DNA from: Gentiana macrophylla
Lineage: Eukaryota; Streptophyta; Magnoliopsida; Gentianales; Gentianaceae
Reading direction: 5' to 3'
DNA: 64,000 bases
Assembly: GCA_026214975.1 (NCBI GenBank)
Contig: JAOBSW010000100.1
Location: forward strand, 62,001-126,000
Part shown: in pieces, positions 23,241 to 33,756 of the stretch
How positions within the stretch are numbered: position 1 is the stretch's first letter
How the letters are laid out: each line of letters begins with the position of its first letter
Position numbers and translations under genes: made by a program
Notes under the pieces: model-generated
The model's database searches: none
What the model was told of the DNA's origin: nothing
The model's input: the letters and a program-made list of their open reading frames with translations, nothing else

Positions 23241-23850
23241 ATTCGGAAAGAAAAAAGGGCAAGGTGGATCGGTTTATCACCAGACATGGAAATCGGGTCG
23301 AGGTGAGAGCAATCGCACCCCGACACCTCGCCCTTCCATCTTCCTTAAAAAGTTACAAAATTCCCAAAAAACCCCAAACATCTGCCCAGAAAACCCCCAA
23401 GTTCTCAAAAATACCCTAAATTCAAAACCAGATAAACCCTAAAATGCATATTCAAAAGCATATACACAAATACTTGGACAAATAGCGAGAAACCATAATC
23501 AAAGCATGCACATACGATGGTTCTTCTGAGAGAAAGAGCCATAAAATTGCAGAAAAACATAAACGGTCTGGGCTCATGGCATTCATCAGAAAGAGGTAAA
23601 ATTACAGAGGCAAGAATCACAGCATTCATGAATTTTGTAAGAAGAATGGGAGAAATAAAAAGCATAATCGAATCGACAGACAATAAAAGAGTGAAATTTC
23701 GCACCTGATTGATAATAAAGGTGATAAAGTGTTGAGCTTTGGTGAAAAGAGCACTCGCGGAATCGCTTGCAATCGCGGAATTTCCTTGCTTTATCGCGGA
23801 AGGATTTATTAGAAGTAAAAGAGGAAAAGCGTAAGTGTTGGGGTGACTCT

Positions 23851-23860
23851 CTATTTATAG
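23851..23860 (-). promoter_or_regulatory. TATA box of the antisense gene
   Basis: On the minus strand CTATAAATAG is followed by AGAGTCACCCCAACAC, a good plant TATA box. It points towards the antisense coding blocks about 600-800 bp downstream. It lies between the antisense gene and the element's 3' LTR, so it is not an LTR promoter. Confidence 0.5.
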
Positions 23861-24119
23861 AGGAGAATTGAGTGGGGAACGACGCTTGGGATTCAAAATT
23901 CAAATGTAATGATGGCAGAACGGTTACCGATTTCTCTCCACCAATCGAGAGCAAGGGACGGTTCGGGCCCCAACCGCCGTGTCGAGAACGCGTGGCGCAT
24001 ATGACGCGTTTCGTGTACCGATACATCCGTTTACATTTTCTAACCGTTCAAATTTCTTCGACGAGCATCGCATCACTCGGCATAAGCGACTTCAGCGTAT
24101 TACTATCTCCCAACATTAT

Positions 24120-24330
24120 TTTAAGCCGCTAGCATCAATCAAGCCTGCCCGCTGCAATACGAGGCATATAATCGGTAATTCGCTACGCGATGCTAACACT
24201 GATTCAAGCCCGATAGAACATTATCGGCAATCAAGCCTGTTCGCTACAAATGCACAGCACATAGCTAGTGGTTTTCACCAACACTGGTTCAAGCCCGATA
24301 GAGCAATATCGGCAAACCTCTATCACGAGC
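24120..24330. repeat. Diverged tandem repeats with CCGATA...TATCGG hairpins near the Tat 3' end
   Basis: Units of roughly 80 bp begin TCAAGCC(T/C)G and recur around 24135, 24205 and 24285. Two contain TTCAAGCCCGATAGA followed by a 6-bp inverted repeat (CCGATA / TATCGG, loops GAACAT and GAGCAA). Tandem arrays in this position are common in Tat elements. Confidence 0.55.
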
Positions 24331-24399
24331 GACTACAAAGGAGCTTCACCTAAAGTTCTTCTTCAAGTTCTACTCTCCGCCTTGGCGGACACGCCAGGC

Positions 24400-24416
24400 A
24401 CAGAGTAGGGGGCCAT
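24400..24416 (+). other. Polypurine tract of the Tat element
   Basis: CAGAGTAGGGGGCCAT lies directly before the TG of the 3' LTR, where plus-strand DNA synthesis is primed. Confidence 0.75.
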
Positions 24417-25051
24417 TGATATACCCGGATTGGAATGGGGCCCTGTTCATCCATATTGGGCCTACAATCTCAGCCCATCAACACAGATAATGGGCCTCTA
24501 TCTCCGCTGGCCGCTGCCACCAAGCTTCTTCTGGCCGCTAGCTATAAATCGGGGCCTGTCCGCCGACATTAAGCCGGACCCATTCTCTCCATGTGATTCC
24601 TACCTATATACTTAAGGCAAAAACGAGTCCGCTTAAGGTAAAAACGAGTCCGCTGATCGACCACACTTCTCGCTGCTCGCTGTTCGACCATACTACTCAT
24701 TGCCGCCGCCATGCCATCCGGTGGCCAATCCGGTGGCAACACTTACTGGTGGCTAGACACTTGTATTGCATGCATGCTTAACTTAGCTATATACTCTTAG
24801 ATTGTCTTGTCGATGAACAGTAAACCGACTTACTTTTTAGCCTATATATAGGGGATCACATTGTAATAAGAGGAATCTATCTCTCAAGCTTTAACTATAA
24901 AATCTAATACAAGCAGAAACTCTGCCAATTTGTCGACAGATTAACTTGTTCTTATTCGCCACCCTAACCACACCGGAGAAATCATTCATTTCAGCCTCAT
25001 ATCCTCAAGATAAACACTGTTACCGCAAATCTGGTGTTCAGCGCTACATCA
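24417..25051 (+). repeat. 3' LTR of Tat element
   Basis: 635 bp, TGATAT to CTACATCA, followed by the GGGTC target duplication. It aligns along its length with the 5' LTR. Differences are clustered short indel-plus-substitution changes, including CGGTGGC-type words where the 5' LTR has CAGCTGGC, at three nearby places. Confidence 0.93.
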
Positions 25052-25223
25052 GGGTCAAGTGACCCAAATCATACAAGGTGAAGAGAAGTTATTAAATAAC
25101 TGTTATTCCAATTGGATTGATGACTTGGTATCCCTCAATCGATAAAAAAATTTGCCATTTAACATGTCTATCAAATCTGCCATCTCACCAGCCAACTTGA
25201 CCCACTATCCAAATATATATATA

Positions 25224-27295
25224 CTAGTGGTTGAGACCGTGCAAGGCACGGTCAATGCCCATTCCAGGACTTTTGTTATATTGTGTTTCTAGTATGCAAA
25301 TGCATCATTTGTGTTAACATGTGAAAAGTATTAATTGGTTATTTAAAGTAGCATATGCATTTTTGGTGCAGAAGGAAGGTGGCAAGACATAACATACATG
25401 AATTTCCTACAATGATTAAGTTGTTCTTGGGTTACCAAACAGGCTGCATTAGAACATAGATAACATACTACGACCGTTAACCGATGGAACATGGTTAACG
25501 TTGGTCTTTGCAAAAGATTTACTCCAAAGTTGGAGTAGGTAGGTATAAACGCAAAGAAGCGACACATTATTAATCATTAATATTTAATGGACCATGATTC
25601 ATAATGTCTACGGAACCTAATGTATTCGGATTGGAAGGCAAACCAGGCAAAAGAAGGTCAAGGTAAACATGTGAAGGCAAGGCATGAACTGAATAAGCAT
25701 GCTCAACTGCATGCATACCATGTAAACTAACGGAGGAAGAGGATGCACTCGCCACAACATTTGGTTGGAGAACCTGAACAGTAACTGGTTGAAGAAGCCG
25801 GACAGTAGGCATGGAATGAAGAGATGGAATATGCAGTTTTCTATGTACAGTAATGCGTGAGTGGGGGTTGTTTAGGTTTGGTGATGGCAGATGGGTTGGT
25901 AAGATGTAAACGAGGAGCCTCGCTTTGCTGGGCCAAACCTAAACTTTTATGCATGGTTTTTTTATTCGCTATTTTTTTCCCCGCCATCTAAATATGGCTA
26001 ATTGTCTCTGTAGGCACGAGATGGTGGCATGTCACCGTAACCAAGGTTTGACGTGATGGGAGAGGCACAGAGACACTCTATGGACGGCAATTTAAAGCTA
26101 CCACAAATTACAAGAAAGCTGTATGTATGACTTGTGAAGAATTTGAGACCCCAAGTGAAGTAAGTGTGCGACATAGTGGGTAGAAACCAAGCGTGGGCAA
26201 GAGTCATTACAATTAGGTGGGTTTTCAAGACAACTTGAATAAACAGGGAGCGAAGTACATGACCGGTGTACTTATTTACGTAAAAGATAATCACTATGCC
26301 TATTTGTCTTTAACCTATGATGATAAGGCACAGGTGGATGCTATAACTTAAAAACCGTGAAGTTTTAATAAACACTTTCTACAAGTATCAGAATATATTA
26401 AGTCTTAAGACTTACTATATTCTGAACAAGGGGAAATGATAGCAAGCGTTAACGTGAAAAAAAAAAAGAACGGGATTTTCTGTAGATCCCGTAACTACGG
26501 GGTTTTCCATAGATCCCCTAACTATTGGGGGATGCTGCTATTTCCGAAACAAGTAAATACGGCCGTGCTCGAAGAGTGATGAGTGCCTTGAAGGGCGTAA
26601 TTCGAAACACGATCAGGTGACGTAGCCGAATTCTCAACATTCAAAAATGACTAGTCCGAGTCCGAAGTTCGATCATTAACAAGGTTCAAAGAAAGGGTGG
26701 GACATTGGGAAAGAAGAGAAAAAGAGGAATCGATTGTATTTCGTCCTTTGTTCCCCATAGCAACTGGGGATCAAAAAGCAGAAGAGTGATGATAGCATGT
26801 GTAGCGATATCAATGATCTCTGCCACCGTAGCCCTCAAAATTGGTCAGAATCTGCACATACACAAATAAGCCAAAAATTATGTGAAGGTAGTGGGAGGAT
26901 TATACCCATGATGCCCAATGAAGATGTTCTGAAAGGAAGAACAAACTCGAATTGCAGAATTCCTAATTTTTTGAAACATTTCGTCCCTTAATTGTTGTGT
27001 CGGCTAAAAAAATTTATGCCCAATCCAACATCCACAGTCGGCTTGATATTCAAGCCGTCTCATCCATAGAGTTGCTGGATTTAAAAATAGTCGCTGGAAT
27101 GAGGAGATTTATAGGTAGTCAAAATGAAGGCCAGGTTGAGGGGATGATGTGCAGTGAAAATTGAGTCGAGAGGAGGGTGGTGGTTTTAGTGAAATGATGG
27201 GTTACTGGATAATGGGGACGTGGGGAGCGGGAGGTCGGGTCAATTAGAAAAAACGGGTTAAATGACGGTTTTTTACTCTGAAAAATAAATATAGA
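25224..27295 (-). mobile_element. Probable non-autonomous Helitron
   Basis: Read on the minus strand the 3' end has a perfect 8-bp hairpin (GACCGTGC / GCACGGTC, 25235-25253), then 7 nt, then CTAG (25227-25224) followed by T. This is the diagnostic Helitron terminus: hairpin close to CTRR, insertion between A and T. The 5' end should begin TC after an A. A fitting candidate is TCTATATTTATT at 27295, preceded by A, but there is no target duplication to confirm it. No Rep/helicase is encoded, so the element would depend on others. The interior contains the near-repeat AGATCCCGTAACTACGGGG / AGATCCCCTAACTATTGGG at 26480-26530 and no recognised gene fragment. Confidence 0.6.
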
Positions 27296-29085
27296 TATAT
27301 ATAAAATCAAAAATAAAAACTGTTTCAATCACACCATATTATACGAAACCGAAATCTACCCACAATCAAACAAATTAGTGGGAGTTCTGTAACAAACAAA
27401 AAGCAATTAGGCTTATTAGTCTTGTTCTGTATATTTGTTGATATGTAGCCACTTGTTTTCCAATTCCATCAGAATGAAACATTGTTATGTTTGTTGGCAT
27501 GTGTCTTTGTCATGTCTTCTTTACTTTCTAGATATCTATAAAATTTGTAATGTTTTTGTCTAGCGCCTTGCGAAACAATTGCCATTTAAAACCTCTTACT
27601 GACATTATAAGAACTTGGGACATCATCTGTAATTTATTAAGGAGCTGTAGGATACTTCCAAAGATGAGATCACATCTATTGGCATGAATAATTAAGTTAT
27701 TCAGGAGCTGCTGTATGCATTCAATTTAAACAAAACCAAAACCAAAACCAAAACCACACATTGTAGCAATACATGGATGTACTACAAACACACGACATCT
27801 TTTAAGCAATTGAATCCACGTTAGCTATGTCAATACAGGCAAAACACTGGGATGAGCAAGAAATGCATCAACTAAAATTACAGAGCACAAAAAAGATAAA
27901 GAGGAAAAGCTCATCATGATCATCTACATAAGACGACATTTTCTACGATATGAAAAACACAACAATGGACTTGGAGGTAAGTGATATCACATCCGTATTG
28001 TAGCGAATGTTACACCAAATAACTCGACCTCGGATACACAATAGTTCTGAAACAGAAAGCACCAATACATCGATTTCTATATTATGTGGTATGTCGACAA
28101 ATGCTCCAAACATGTGTTGCTTTTTATACAAGTATGAAAATTTCACGGCATTGTTTAATAAATACAAACGATTTTCCCATATCAATGGATTGCACTACAA
28201 CATTTTCTTGAACAACAGAAAATTGTTTTATTATAAACTATTCTAGCAAGATACTAGAATGGGCCGGGAGAGGTACAACACAGATGTCTAATAGTGATCT
28301 GTTTCAAATACATCTGTTACCAACACTATAGCTAAGGTTAAAAGAAAAGATTTCAGACATACCTAAAACGCTGTAGCAAAAACTTTAACAAGTGGGCATG
28401 ACAAATCTGTCTACATTCACTAAAAGCAGACTTCACTGCTCAAGCAGTTACTATCTTTCTTTTAATCACTTTACGGGTATACAAAATTACTTCATAATTT
28501 AAGCAAACAAGAATAGTATCACAGAATATGTGACGTGACAAATTATAAGAATCAATCTAGGCTCCCATCCGATTTAAATAAAAATATCTGATTGGTTAAA
28601 AATTTAAACAAGTCATTTTTTATGTTCACTTCAGTTTTATTCTTTTTATTTTCTTTTTTAGTTTCTATATTATTGATTCTGTTTTTTCTGATTTATAATG
28701 AAGCTACTATGGGGATGACTTGATTTAACTACCATTTACATCTATTTGGTCATAAAATAGACTGCATAATTTGAAAATGCCACTACAATTGCTCTAAGTC
28801 TAGTTAAACCCTTGTTAGAGATAATGTCAATAATGTTATTTGGATTTCAATAATAATAGATTTGTTAGAATATATTCTTTATTTTACATGAATTTCTACC
28901 TATAAGTAATTAGTCTATAAATAATATATTCATTTTCTTTATTATTATCCATCAGTAGTTAGTCTAAAAGGCTCAACGTTGCTTATTTCAATCTGAACAG
29001 TAAGATGGGTTTTTCTTTGGTACGTAAGACGGGTTTCTCATTTAAATACTTTTAATGGTGAGAGGATATTATCAAAATCCCTTTA
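27296..29085. other. Intergenic A/T-rich DNA with a short (CAAAAC)n array
   Basis: AACCAAAACCAAAACC-type repeats lie at 27727-27757. Open stretches on both strands near 27940-28250 overlap each other and have no family character. No exon, RNA gene or transposon terminus was recognised. Confidence 0.45.
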
Positions 29086-29089
29086 ATAA

Positions 29090-29192
29090 TATTTTGTCCA
29101 GTGAGATGATTCGGGTTCGATCCCATTCTCCCGTAAATTAAAAAAGCTTTCGTTCAAGTGGAAGAAAAGAAAGAAAAAAAAAAAAGAAATCA
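29090..29192 (+). repeat. SINE- or LINE-type 3' end with A-rich tail
   Basis: CGGGTTCGATCCC at 29111-29123 resembles a Pol III B box. It is followed by AAAGCTTTCGTTCAAGTGG and an A-rich tail to about 29190. The same AAAGCTTTCGTTCAAGTGG plus poly(A) recurs at 35273. No A box or full body was found, so the element is truncated or the B box is chance. Confidence 0.4.
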
Positions 29193-29392
29193 GATGAAAC
29201 TAAATGGATTGTGGGCCGCCCATAATAAAGTAACTGGACTGGATTAGAAATCATAGGAAGGGACACGCGATTTTTTCCAGCATATCCACGTTGTCCTTAG
29301 TTCCTATATAATATAGGTAGATATATTAAGGGTTTTGGTATAAGAAAAGGAAATAAAAGATACAAGGTAACAGGTGAGGGGTCGTTCTATCC

Positions 29393-29470
29393 TAAGCGAC
29401 TCCTAAGAGAATCGCTACTATAAGATCATCATCCTGGGCCACGCAGATGGCGTGTGTCTCAGGATGATGA
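29393..29470. repeat. Strong foldback of about 45 nt
   Basis: TCATCATCCTG (29426-29436) pairs perfectly with CAGGATGATGA (29460-29470). Inside, CACGC pairs with GCGTG around an AGATG loop. Just upstream AGCGACTCCTAAGAGAATCGCT also folds. The word TAAGCGAYTCCTAAGAG occurs again near 784-800. Possible structured transcript or MITE relic; nothing shows it is expressed. Confidence 0.4.
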
Positions 29471-29737
29471 AAGCTTAGTTTTCCCTCACAAGAACATACA
29501 CACGAGGCCCTAGAAATGGTTAATACCCCAGAAACAAATTCAATAGGCACAAGCACAAGTCATGAATATTACTTTATTCTGATAGCAATAAATATGTTCT
29601 TCTTATTATTATTATCATTCTGAGCTACTGGGGGATCTTGATTTACATCTCCACTCATCCCGTGGGACAGGGGGAGTGGGGACCCTCGGGGGTAGGGTTT
29701 ACCCTTTTTTTTTATTATTATCATTCTTGAACAGTGG

Positions 29738-31306
29738 CTACTGAGTACAAGCCGTTCCTTGCTTCAACATATCTTCTCCTTCAGATAAACCACTAACTGT
29801 GGACCCTTCTTTGCGGTGGCCAAGTATCTCACTACTTGAATTCTCAACTCCTTTTTTTGCCAATTTATCCCATATACTGCGAGACTCGTGTGTCATACCC
29901 TCTTTACAAAGACATCCTAGCACATCATCATACGTAAACGCATTAGCAATACCATCCACAATTGCATCATTAAGCTGTTTTAAAGCCTCTTCAGGCATTT
30001 GAGCTTTGAAAAACCCTCTGATTAAAGAATTTACCATGGACACATTCGGTTTTATCCCAGCAAGTTTCATTAACTTGCTCAACTCAAATGCCTTGTCCAT
30101 ATTCCCATGATTACAGCATCCTTCAATCATTACAGCATAAGTGTCCTTATCCGGACAAAGTCCATATTCATCGATCTCGTCAAACAAATCCAAAGCACTG
30201 CTCAAATCTCCCTCAAGAATGTATCCCTTCATCAGGTTTGTTACCACCACTATATTCAGTGAATTTCCACTATTCATCATCTCCTCCTTCAACTTTAATG
30301 CAAGAACCATATTTCCCTGCTTCACACAGGTGCAGATCACGTTCGTATATGTTGCCTCAAAAGGAGTACATCCCAATTTTTTCATGTCACACAACAACTT
30401 ATAAGCACCCTCTGAATCTAACTTGTAACAAGCAAAATCTATAGCAGTTCTATAGTTATAAGACATGGTATCAAGCACAGGAGGATGAGCTATTGCATCA
30501 ATGAAATACTTTTCTGCATCTTCCACCTTCCCTTCTTTCAGAGATAAATTCATCATAATACGAACAGTCTCACAATCGTAGTGAATCCCTTTAGAAACTA
30601 CATCACCATACACCTTTTTTGCTTCCAAGATCATATCTTTCCCGATTAATAACCGCAACACAGCATTTATAGCAACAGAAGTTGGCACAATATCTTGAGT
30701 AAGCATGGCATTAAAACAATCAATAGCATCACTACAACGATCAGCTTTAGCATACGCAGTCAACAAGGCGCTATAAACCCATGGGTTGAATTTGAAACGT
30801 GAAGCAAATTGTTTCCAACTTTGAAGTTTAACTAATTGATCATAAAGCGAAAGGCCAACAGGACATGAATCACTGGACACATAACTATCAAGCATTTTTG
30901 TAACTAGACCATGATACGCGGACCATGTCACCATAATATGAAGCAAAACACAAAAAAACTCAGGATCTTCTGACATGCCACCTGGCTTTTTCTGAATAGA
31001 GTAATAATACTCCAAAGCTGAACGGGGTTCGTCTTTTCTAAACATAAGGAGTTCCACCGGCTCACGGGGAGTTCCACGAAAAATTGGATCCGGTATGGTT
31101 TTGCTTAGTTCGTTTTTACTAGGTTCTTTGGAGGAAAATTCATCATCTTTTGTAGAGTCAGTGTGTGGGATGCAGATATTCGAGTCGGGGGTTTTGGGAT
31201 TCACAGAATCAAGGGTGGAAATTAAGGGAGAAGAAGAACAACAGTAAAAGCGAGAATTTGGGATCTTACGGAGAAACCATGAGGTAGAAAGCAAGCAACG
31301 TCTCAT
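29738..31306 (-). CDS. Pentatricopeptide repeat (PPR) protein, P class, mitochondrial
   Basis: A single uninterrupted 522-codon frame, as is usual for plant PPR genes. The N-terminus MRRCLLSTSWFLRKIPNSRF is rich in R and S with few acids, a typical mitochondrial presequence. From about residue 174 to 488 there are eight or nine tandem 35-residue P-type motifs, for example SALLTAYAKADRCSDAIDCF, NLMKGYILEGDLSSALDLF, AVMIEGCCNHGNMDKAFEL and SLIRGFFKAQMPEEALKQL. Such proteins bind single-stranded organellar RNA, one nucleotide per repeat, and act in processing, stabilisation or translation. There is no E, DYW or SMR domain, so it is probably not an editing factor. The first ATG is used; an upstream (TTC)n tract lies in the 5' region. 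The specific target cannot be read from sequence alone. Confidence 0.93.
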   Translation of the reverse strand: MRRCLLSTSWFLRKIPNSRFYCCSSSPLISTLDSVNPKTPDSNICIPHTDSTKDDEFSSKEPSKNELSKTIPDPIFRGTPREPVELLMFRKDEPRSALEYYYSIQKKPGGMSEDPEFFCVLLHIMVTWSAYHGLVTKMLDSYVSSDSCPVGLSLYDQLVKLQSWKQFASRFKFNPWVYSALLTAYAKADRCSDAIDCFNAMLTQDIVPTSVAINAVLRLLIGKDMILEAKKVYGDVVSKGIHYDCETVRIMMNLSLKEGKVEDAEKYFIDAIAHPPVLDTMSYNYRTAIDFACYKLDSEGAYKLLCDMKKLGCTPFEATYTNVICTCVKQGNMVLALKLKEEMMNSGNSLNIVVVTNLMKGYILEGDLSSALDLFDEIDEYGLCPDKDTYAVMIEGCCNHGNMDKAFELSKLMKLAGIKPNVSMVNSLIRGFFKAQMPEEALKQLNDAIVDGIANAFTYDDVLGCLCKEGMTHESRSIWDKLAKKGVENSSSEILGHRKEGSTVSGLSEGEDMLKQGTACTQ

Positions 31307-31324
31307 TGTTTCCGGCGGTTCTCC

Positions 31325-31474
31325 GTCTCTTCTTCTTCTTCTTCTTCTTCTTCGTTATTGAATGCTTCTGTACGCCGCACCACTCTCCCTTAGGCCTTCC
31401 AGACTTCAGCCTCTTCTTCTCACTAGGTTATTAGGGCGACTTCAGCCTCTTGTTCTCTCATCGGGTTACTAGGG
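31325..31474. repeat. (TTC)n tract and 36-bp direct duplication upstream of the PPR gene
   Basis: (TTC)n at 31330-31353 reads (GAA)n on the gene strand, within the likely 5'UTR. Further upstream GACTTCAGCCTCTT...TTAGGGC is duplicated at about 31402-31437 and 31438-31473. Both could fall in the promoter or leader. Confidence 0.6.
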
Positions 31475-31499
31475 CTTAAGACGTTTGTGTAATCGGGCC

Positions 31500-31927
31500 A
31501 GGGCGATACTTTCTTGATTCGATTTATAAAATTCGGGCTCGAGCTCGATTGAACAATAAATTATATAAGATTATACTTGACTCGTTTAATACTTAATATA
31601 ACTTAAGTCAATTAGTAAACTCAATTTTTATTTTAGAATTAATTTAAATTTTATAAAAATAAAATAAATTTTGACTACAATCTTTATAAAAATATTACAA
31701 AATCGAAGTCGACTTGTATAATACTCGACTCAAATATGATTAATAATTTAATAATATTTTATTTATAAATATAACTAATTAAATAATTTTAATACTGGTC
31801 GATTAACTTACAAGTTATTCGACATAATATTTTGAAATTGAGTCCAAATTTCGGTTTACTAACCGAAGTATTTCGATTCGAGCTCAAACTCGAAATAACA
31901 AAATCTTGACTAACACGGTTTACTTAT
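31500..31927. other. A/T-rich DNA with GCTCGAGCTCGA-type ends
   Basis: TTCGGGCTCGAGCTCGATTG near 31533 and GATTCGAGCTCAAACTCGA near 31875 are partly inverted relative to each other, suggesting an old MITE. No target duplication was found and there is no gene. Confidence 0.3.
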
Positions 31928-31935
31928 ACCCGTAA

Positions 31936-32408
31936 GAAGGGGTGCTCGTGATTCGGTACGGTTAATGGCCGTAACTGAACTGAAAATTTCGGTTAGTAAA
32001 TATCCGAAACCGAACCGTTTGCTTTAGGAAACCAAATTGAACCGAACTGATATATTTGGTTGGTTTGACTAACCGAGAACGGAAATAAAATTTAACAATT
32101 CTATTTGGTCATAAACGGTTCGGTTTTTTCATTCGGTTATAAACGGTTCGGATAACGTTTCGGTTATAAGCAATTTTTATCAAAAAAAAAAAACAATTTT
32201 TTTTTGTTACGGTTTCGGTTCGGTTTTTAATTCGGTTCGGTTAATTGTTATGTTTATAATTCGGTTAGGTTAGGGATAATTGTAGCATGAACCGTAACCG
32301 AACCGAAATTTTCATCTTCCCTATATTGTTAATTGAAACCAAACTAACCGAACCAAATGACCTCGGATCGGTTTTGTTTTCGAATCAACCATAGCCGTAA
32401 ATACCCCT
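31936..32408. mobile_element. Old hAT-type MITE with CGGTT-rich ends
   Basis: The ends GAAGGGGTGCTCG and (reversed) AGGGGTATTTACGG are short inverted repeats, followed inward by many CGGTT / AACCG motifs. The flanking 8-mers are ACCCGTAA (31928-31935) and ACCCGCGA (32409-32416), a target duplication with two transitions. 473 bp, non-coding. Confidence 0.6.
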
Positions 32409-32539
32409 ACCCGCGAGCAAGATTATAAATGTGACGTTCAGTTTTTTTTTTTTTGTGTCAACATGGTGTTGATACAAAAATCCTTGTACTTTGACTAATA
32501 GGATGACTTGACACAGACGTGTTGGTGATAAAAAGAAGT

Positions 32540-32718
32540 GAAATTTTAAAATACAACCGTTGTAGGAAGGTTTTACCAAGTGGCATGTATTAAAATCACT
32601 TATTTCTAACTTCTCACACACGATAAAAGTGTATTATATGAAAAAGAGTAAAAATGAGAGACTTTAATGTATGCCACTTGGTATAACCTCCTACAACCGT
32701 TGCACCATAAAATCTCTC
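32540..32718. mobile_element. Foldback MITE with about 60-bp terminal inverted repeats
   Basis: The left arm 32540-32599 and right arm 32656-32718 pair along nearly their whole length: left CAACCGTTGTAGGAAGG...ACCAAGTGGCAT, and the right arm reversed carries CAACGGTTGTAGGAGG...ACCAAGTGGCAT. The loop is about 56 bp. No coding capacity; the superfamily is unassigned because no clear duplication is visible. Confidence 0.7.
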
Positions 32719-33119
32719 ATTTTACAATCATCGATAATAGAGCCTAAGTGAGATAAATCTTCCTCATGCGACAAAAGCTTTTTTTGGACCGTCTACGAAT
32801 CACATTCGAATATGACATCTAAGTAGCCCTATGTGATTGCAAGAACTATATCTTGGTGAATAACTAAGGTCTATTTGGACATGCATTAATTTATTTTGGT
32901 TAATTCAGGTCCGGTGTATGAATTTATAATGATAAGATATTAGGATTGTATTGAATTTTTGTGTCGAATAAAATAAATATAATTATTGTAGATCATTTTA
33001 TTCAATGAAAAAAATTGTTTTATTAAGATCAAATGAAATATAAGAAATAACGTTGTCCAAATGGAATTCTTACGTACTACTCCAACTGGGTTTTTTTTTC
33101 CTATCGTATTTGAAGAAGA
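32719..33119. other. A/T-rich intergenic DNA
   Basis: No reading frame of interest and no repeat termini recognised. Confidence 0.4.
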
Positions 33120-33395
33120 CTCTCTATCCGTATATCACAAACTCAAAGACCAATCAGAAGATATCTCTAACACATGAAGTGGAATAAGAGATTGTCGTGC
33201 TTTCTTATCTGCTTTTAAGAGTGTATCCTTTTCTTTTGTCAAAATAAATGGTAATGTGTCAGCTCATCTTTTAGCTAGGAAAAGCCTCCATCAGGTTGGA
33301 CATGTGAACCGAGCCTCATCTCATACTCATGTAATTCGTGTTTATTTAGCTGAATGCGATTAATAAAATTCTTTTTCTCTTAAAAAACGAAATTT
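33120..33395 (+). pseudogene. LINE (L1-type) RNase H-like 3' remnant
   Basis: The frame ending TAA at 33361-33363 encodes CRAFLSAFKSVSFSFVKING followed by NVSAHLLARKSL. This is the C-terminal RNase H-like pattern of plant LINE polyproteins (VxRxxNxxAHxLA). It is followed by AATAAAATTCTTTTTCTC and an A-rich end, the usual plant L1 3'UTR. The upstream part is missing. Confidence 0.65.
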
Positions 33396-33756
33396 GTGGA
33401 TGATGTGGCGATTAGCAAGGAACATATTGTCTTGATTTCCCGTCGTATAAGTATGGGGTAGTCTTATAACCGGAACAAATTAATCTTAATAATGTGTACA
33501 ACATAATGCGACGTAAAATTGAGTTGACAACGATAATTCTGTCATACGATTGATATAACATATTATAATCAGGCGTATAAAAATATTTTGAGTCCGTTCT
33601 TGTGACTCATTTCCCGGACGTGTCAATGAGTCCATTAAAAAATAAATGGGAAATTAGGGATAATGACACAATCTGGAATATTTTTAAATAATAAGACAGC
33701 TACATATTTTTTATAGGAAGAAGGACAACTGCATAATTTTTATAGCGAGAAGGACA

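Larger units (their letters stand above)
13173..25051 (+). mobile_element. Full-length Ty3/gypsy Tat-lineage retrotransposon with antisense ORF
   Basis: The two LTRs (13173-13840, 24417-25051) start TGATAT and end CATC(G)A. They are flanked by a perfect 5-bp duplication GGGTC (13168-13172, 25052-25056). A PBS follows the 5' LTR and a purine tract precedes the 3' LTR. Gag, protease, RT, RNase H, a second RNase H and integrase are in the order typical of the Tat clade. The 4.6 kb between integrase and 3' LTR holds an antisense gene, as described for Tat elements such as Grande and Retand. Frameshifts and stops in gag and pol make it non-autonomous now. The LTRs differ by short clustered changes and a 28-bp deletion between TTGTTC repeats in the 3' copy. 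Confidence 0.93.

Noticed and set aside
25052..25200. MITE with GGGTCAAGT / ACTTGACCC ends
   Set aside because: The palindromic target site of the Tat element and a second ACTTGACCC near 25193 suggested one, but no target duplication or longer inverted repeat supports it.
29100..29160. tRNA gene
   Set aside because: GGTTCGATCCC looks like a B box or T-loop, but no acceptor stem, D-arm or anticodon arm can be drawn around it.
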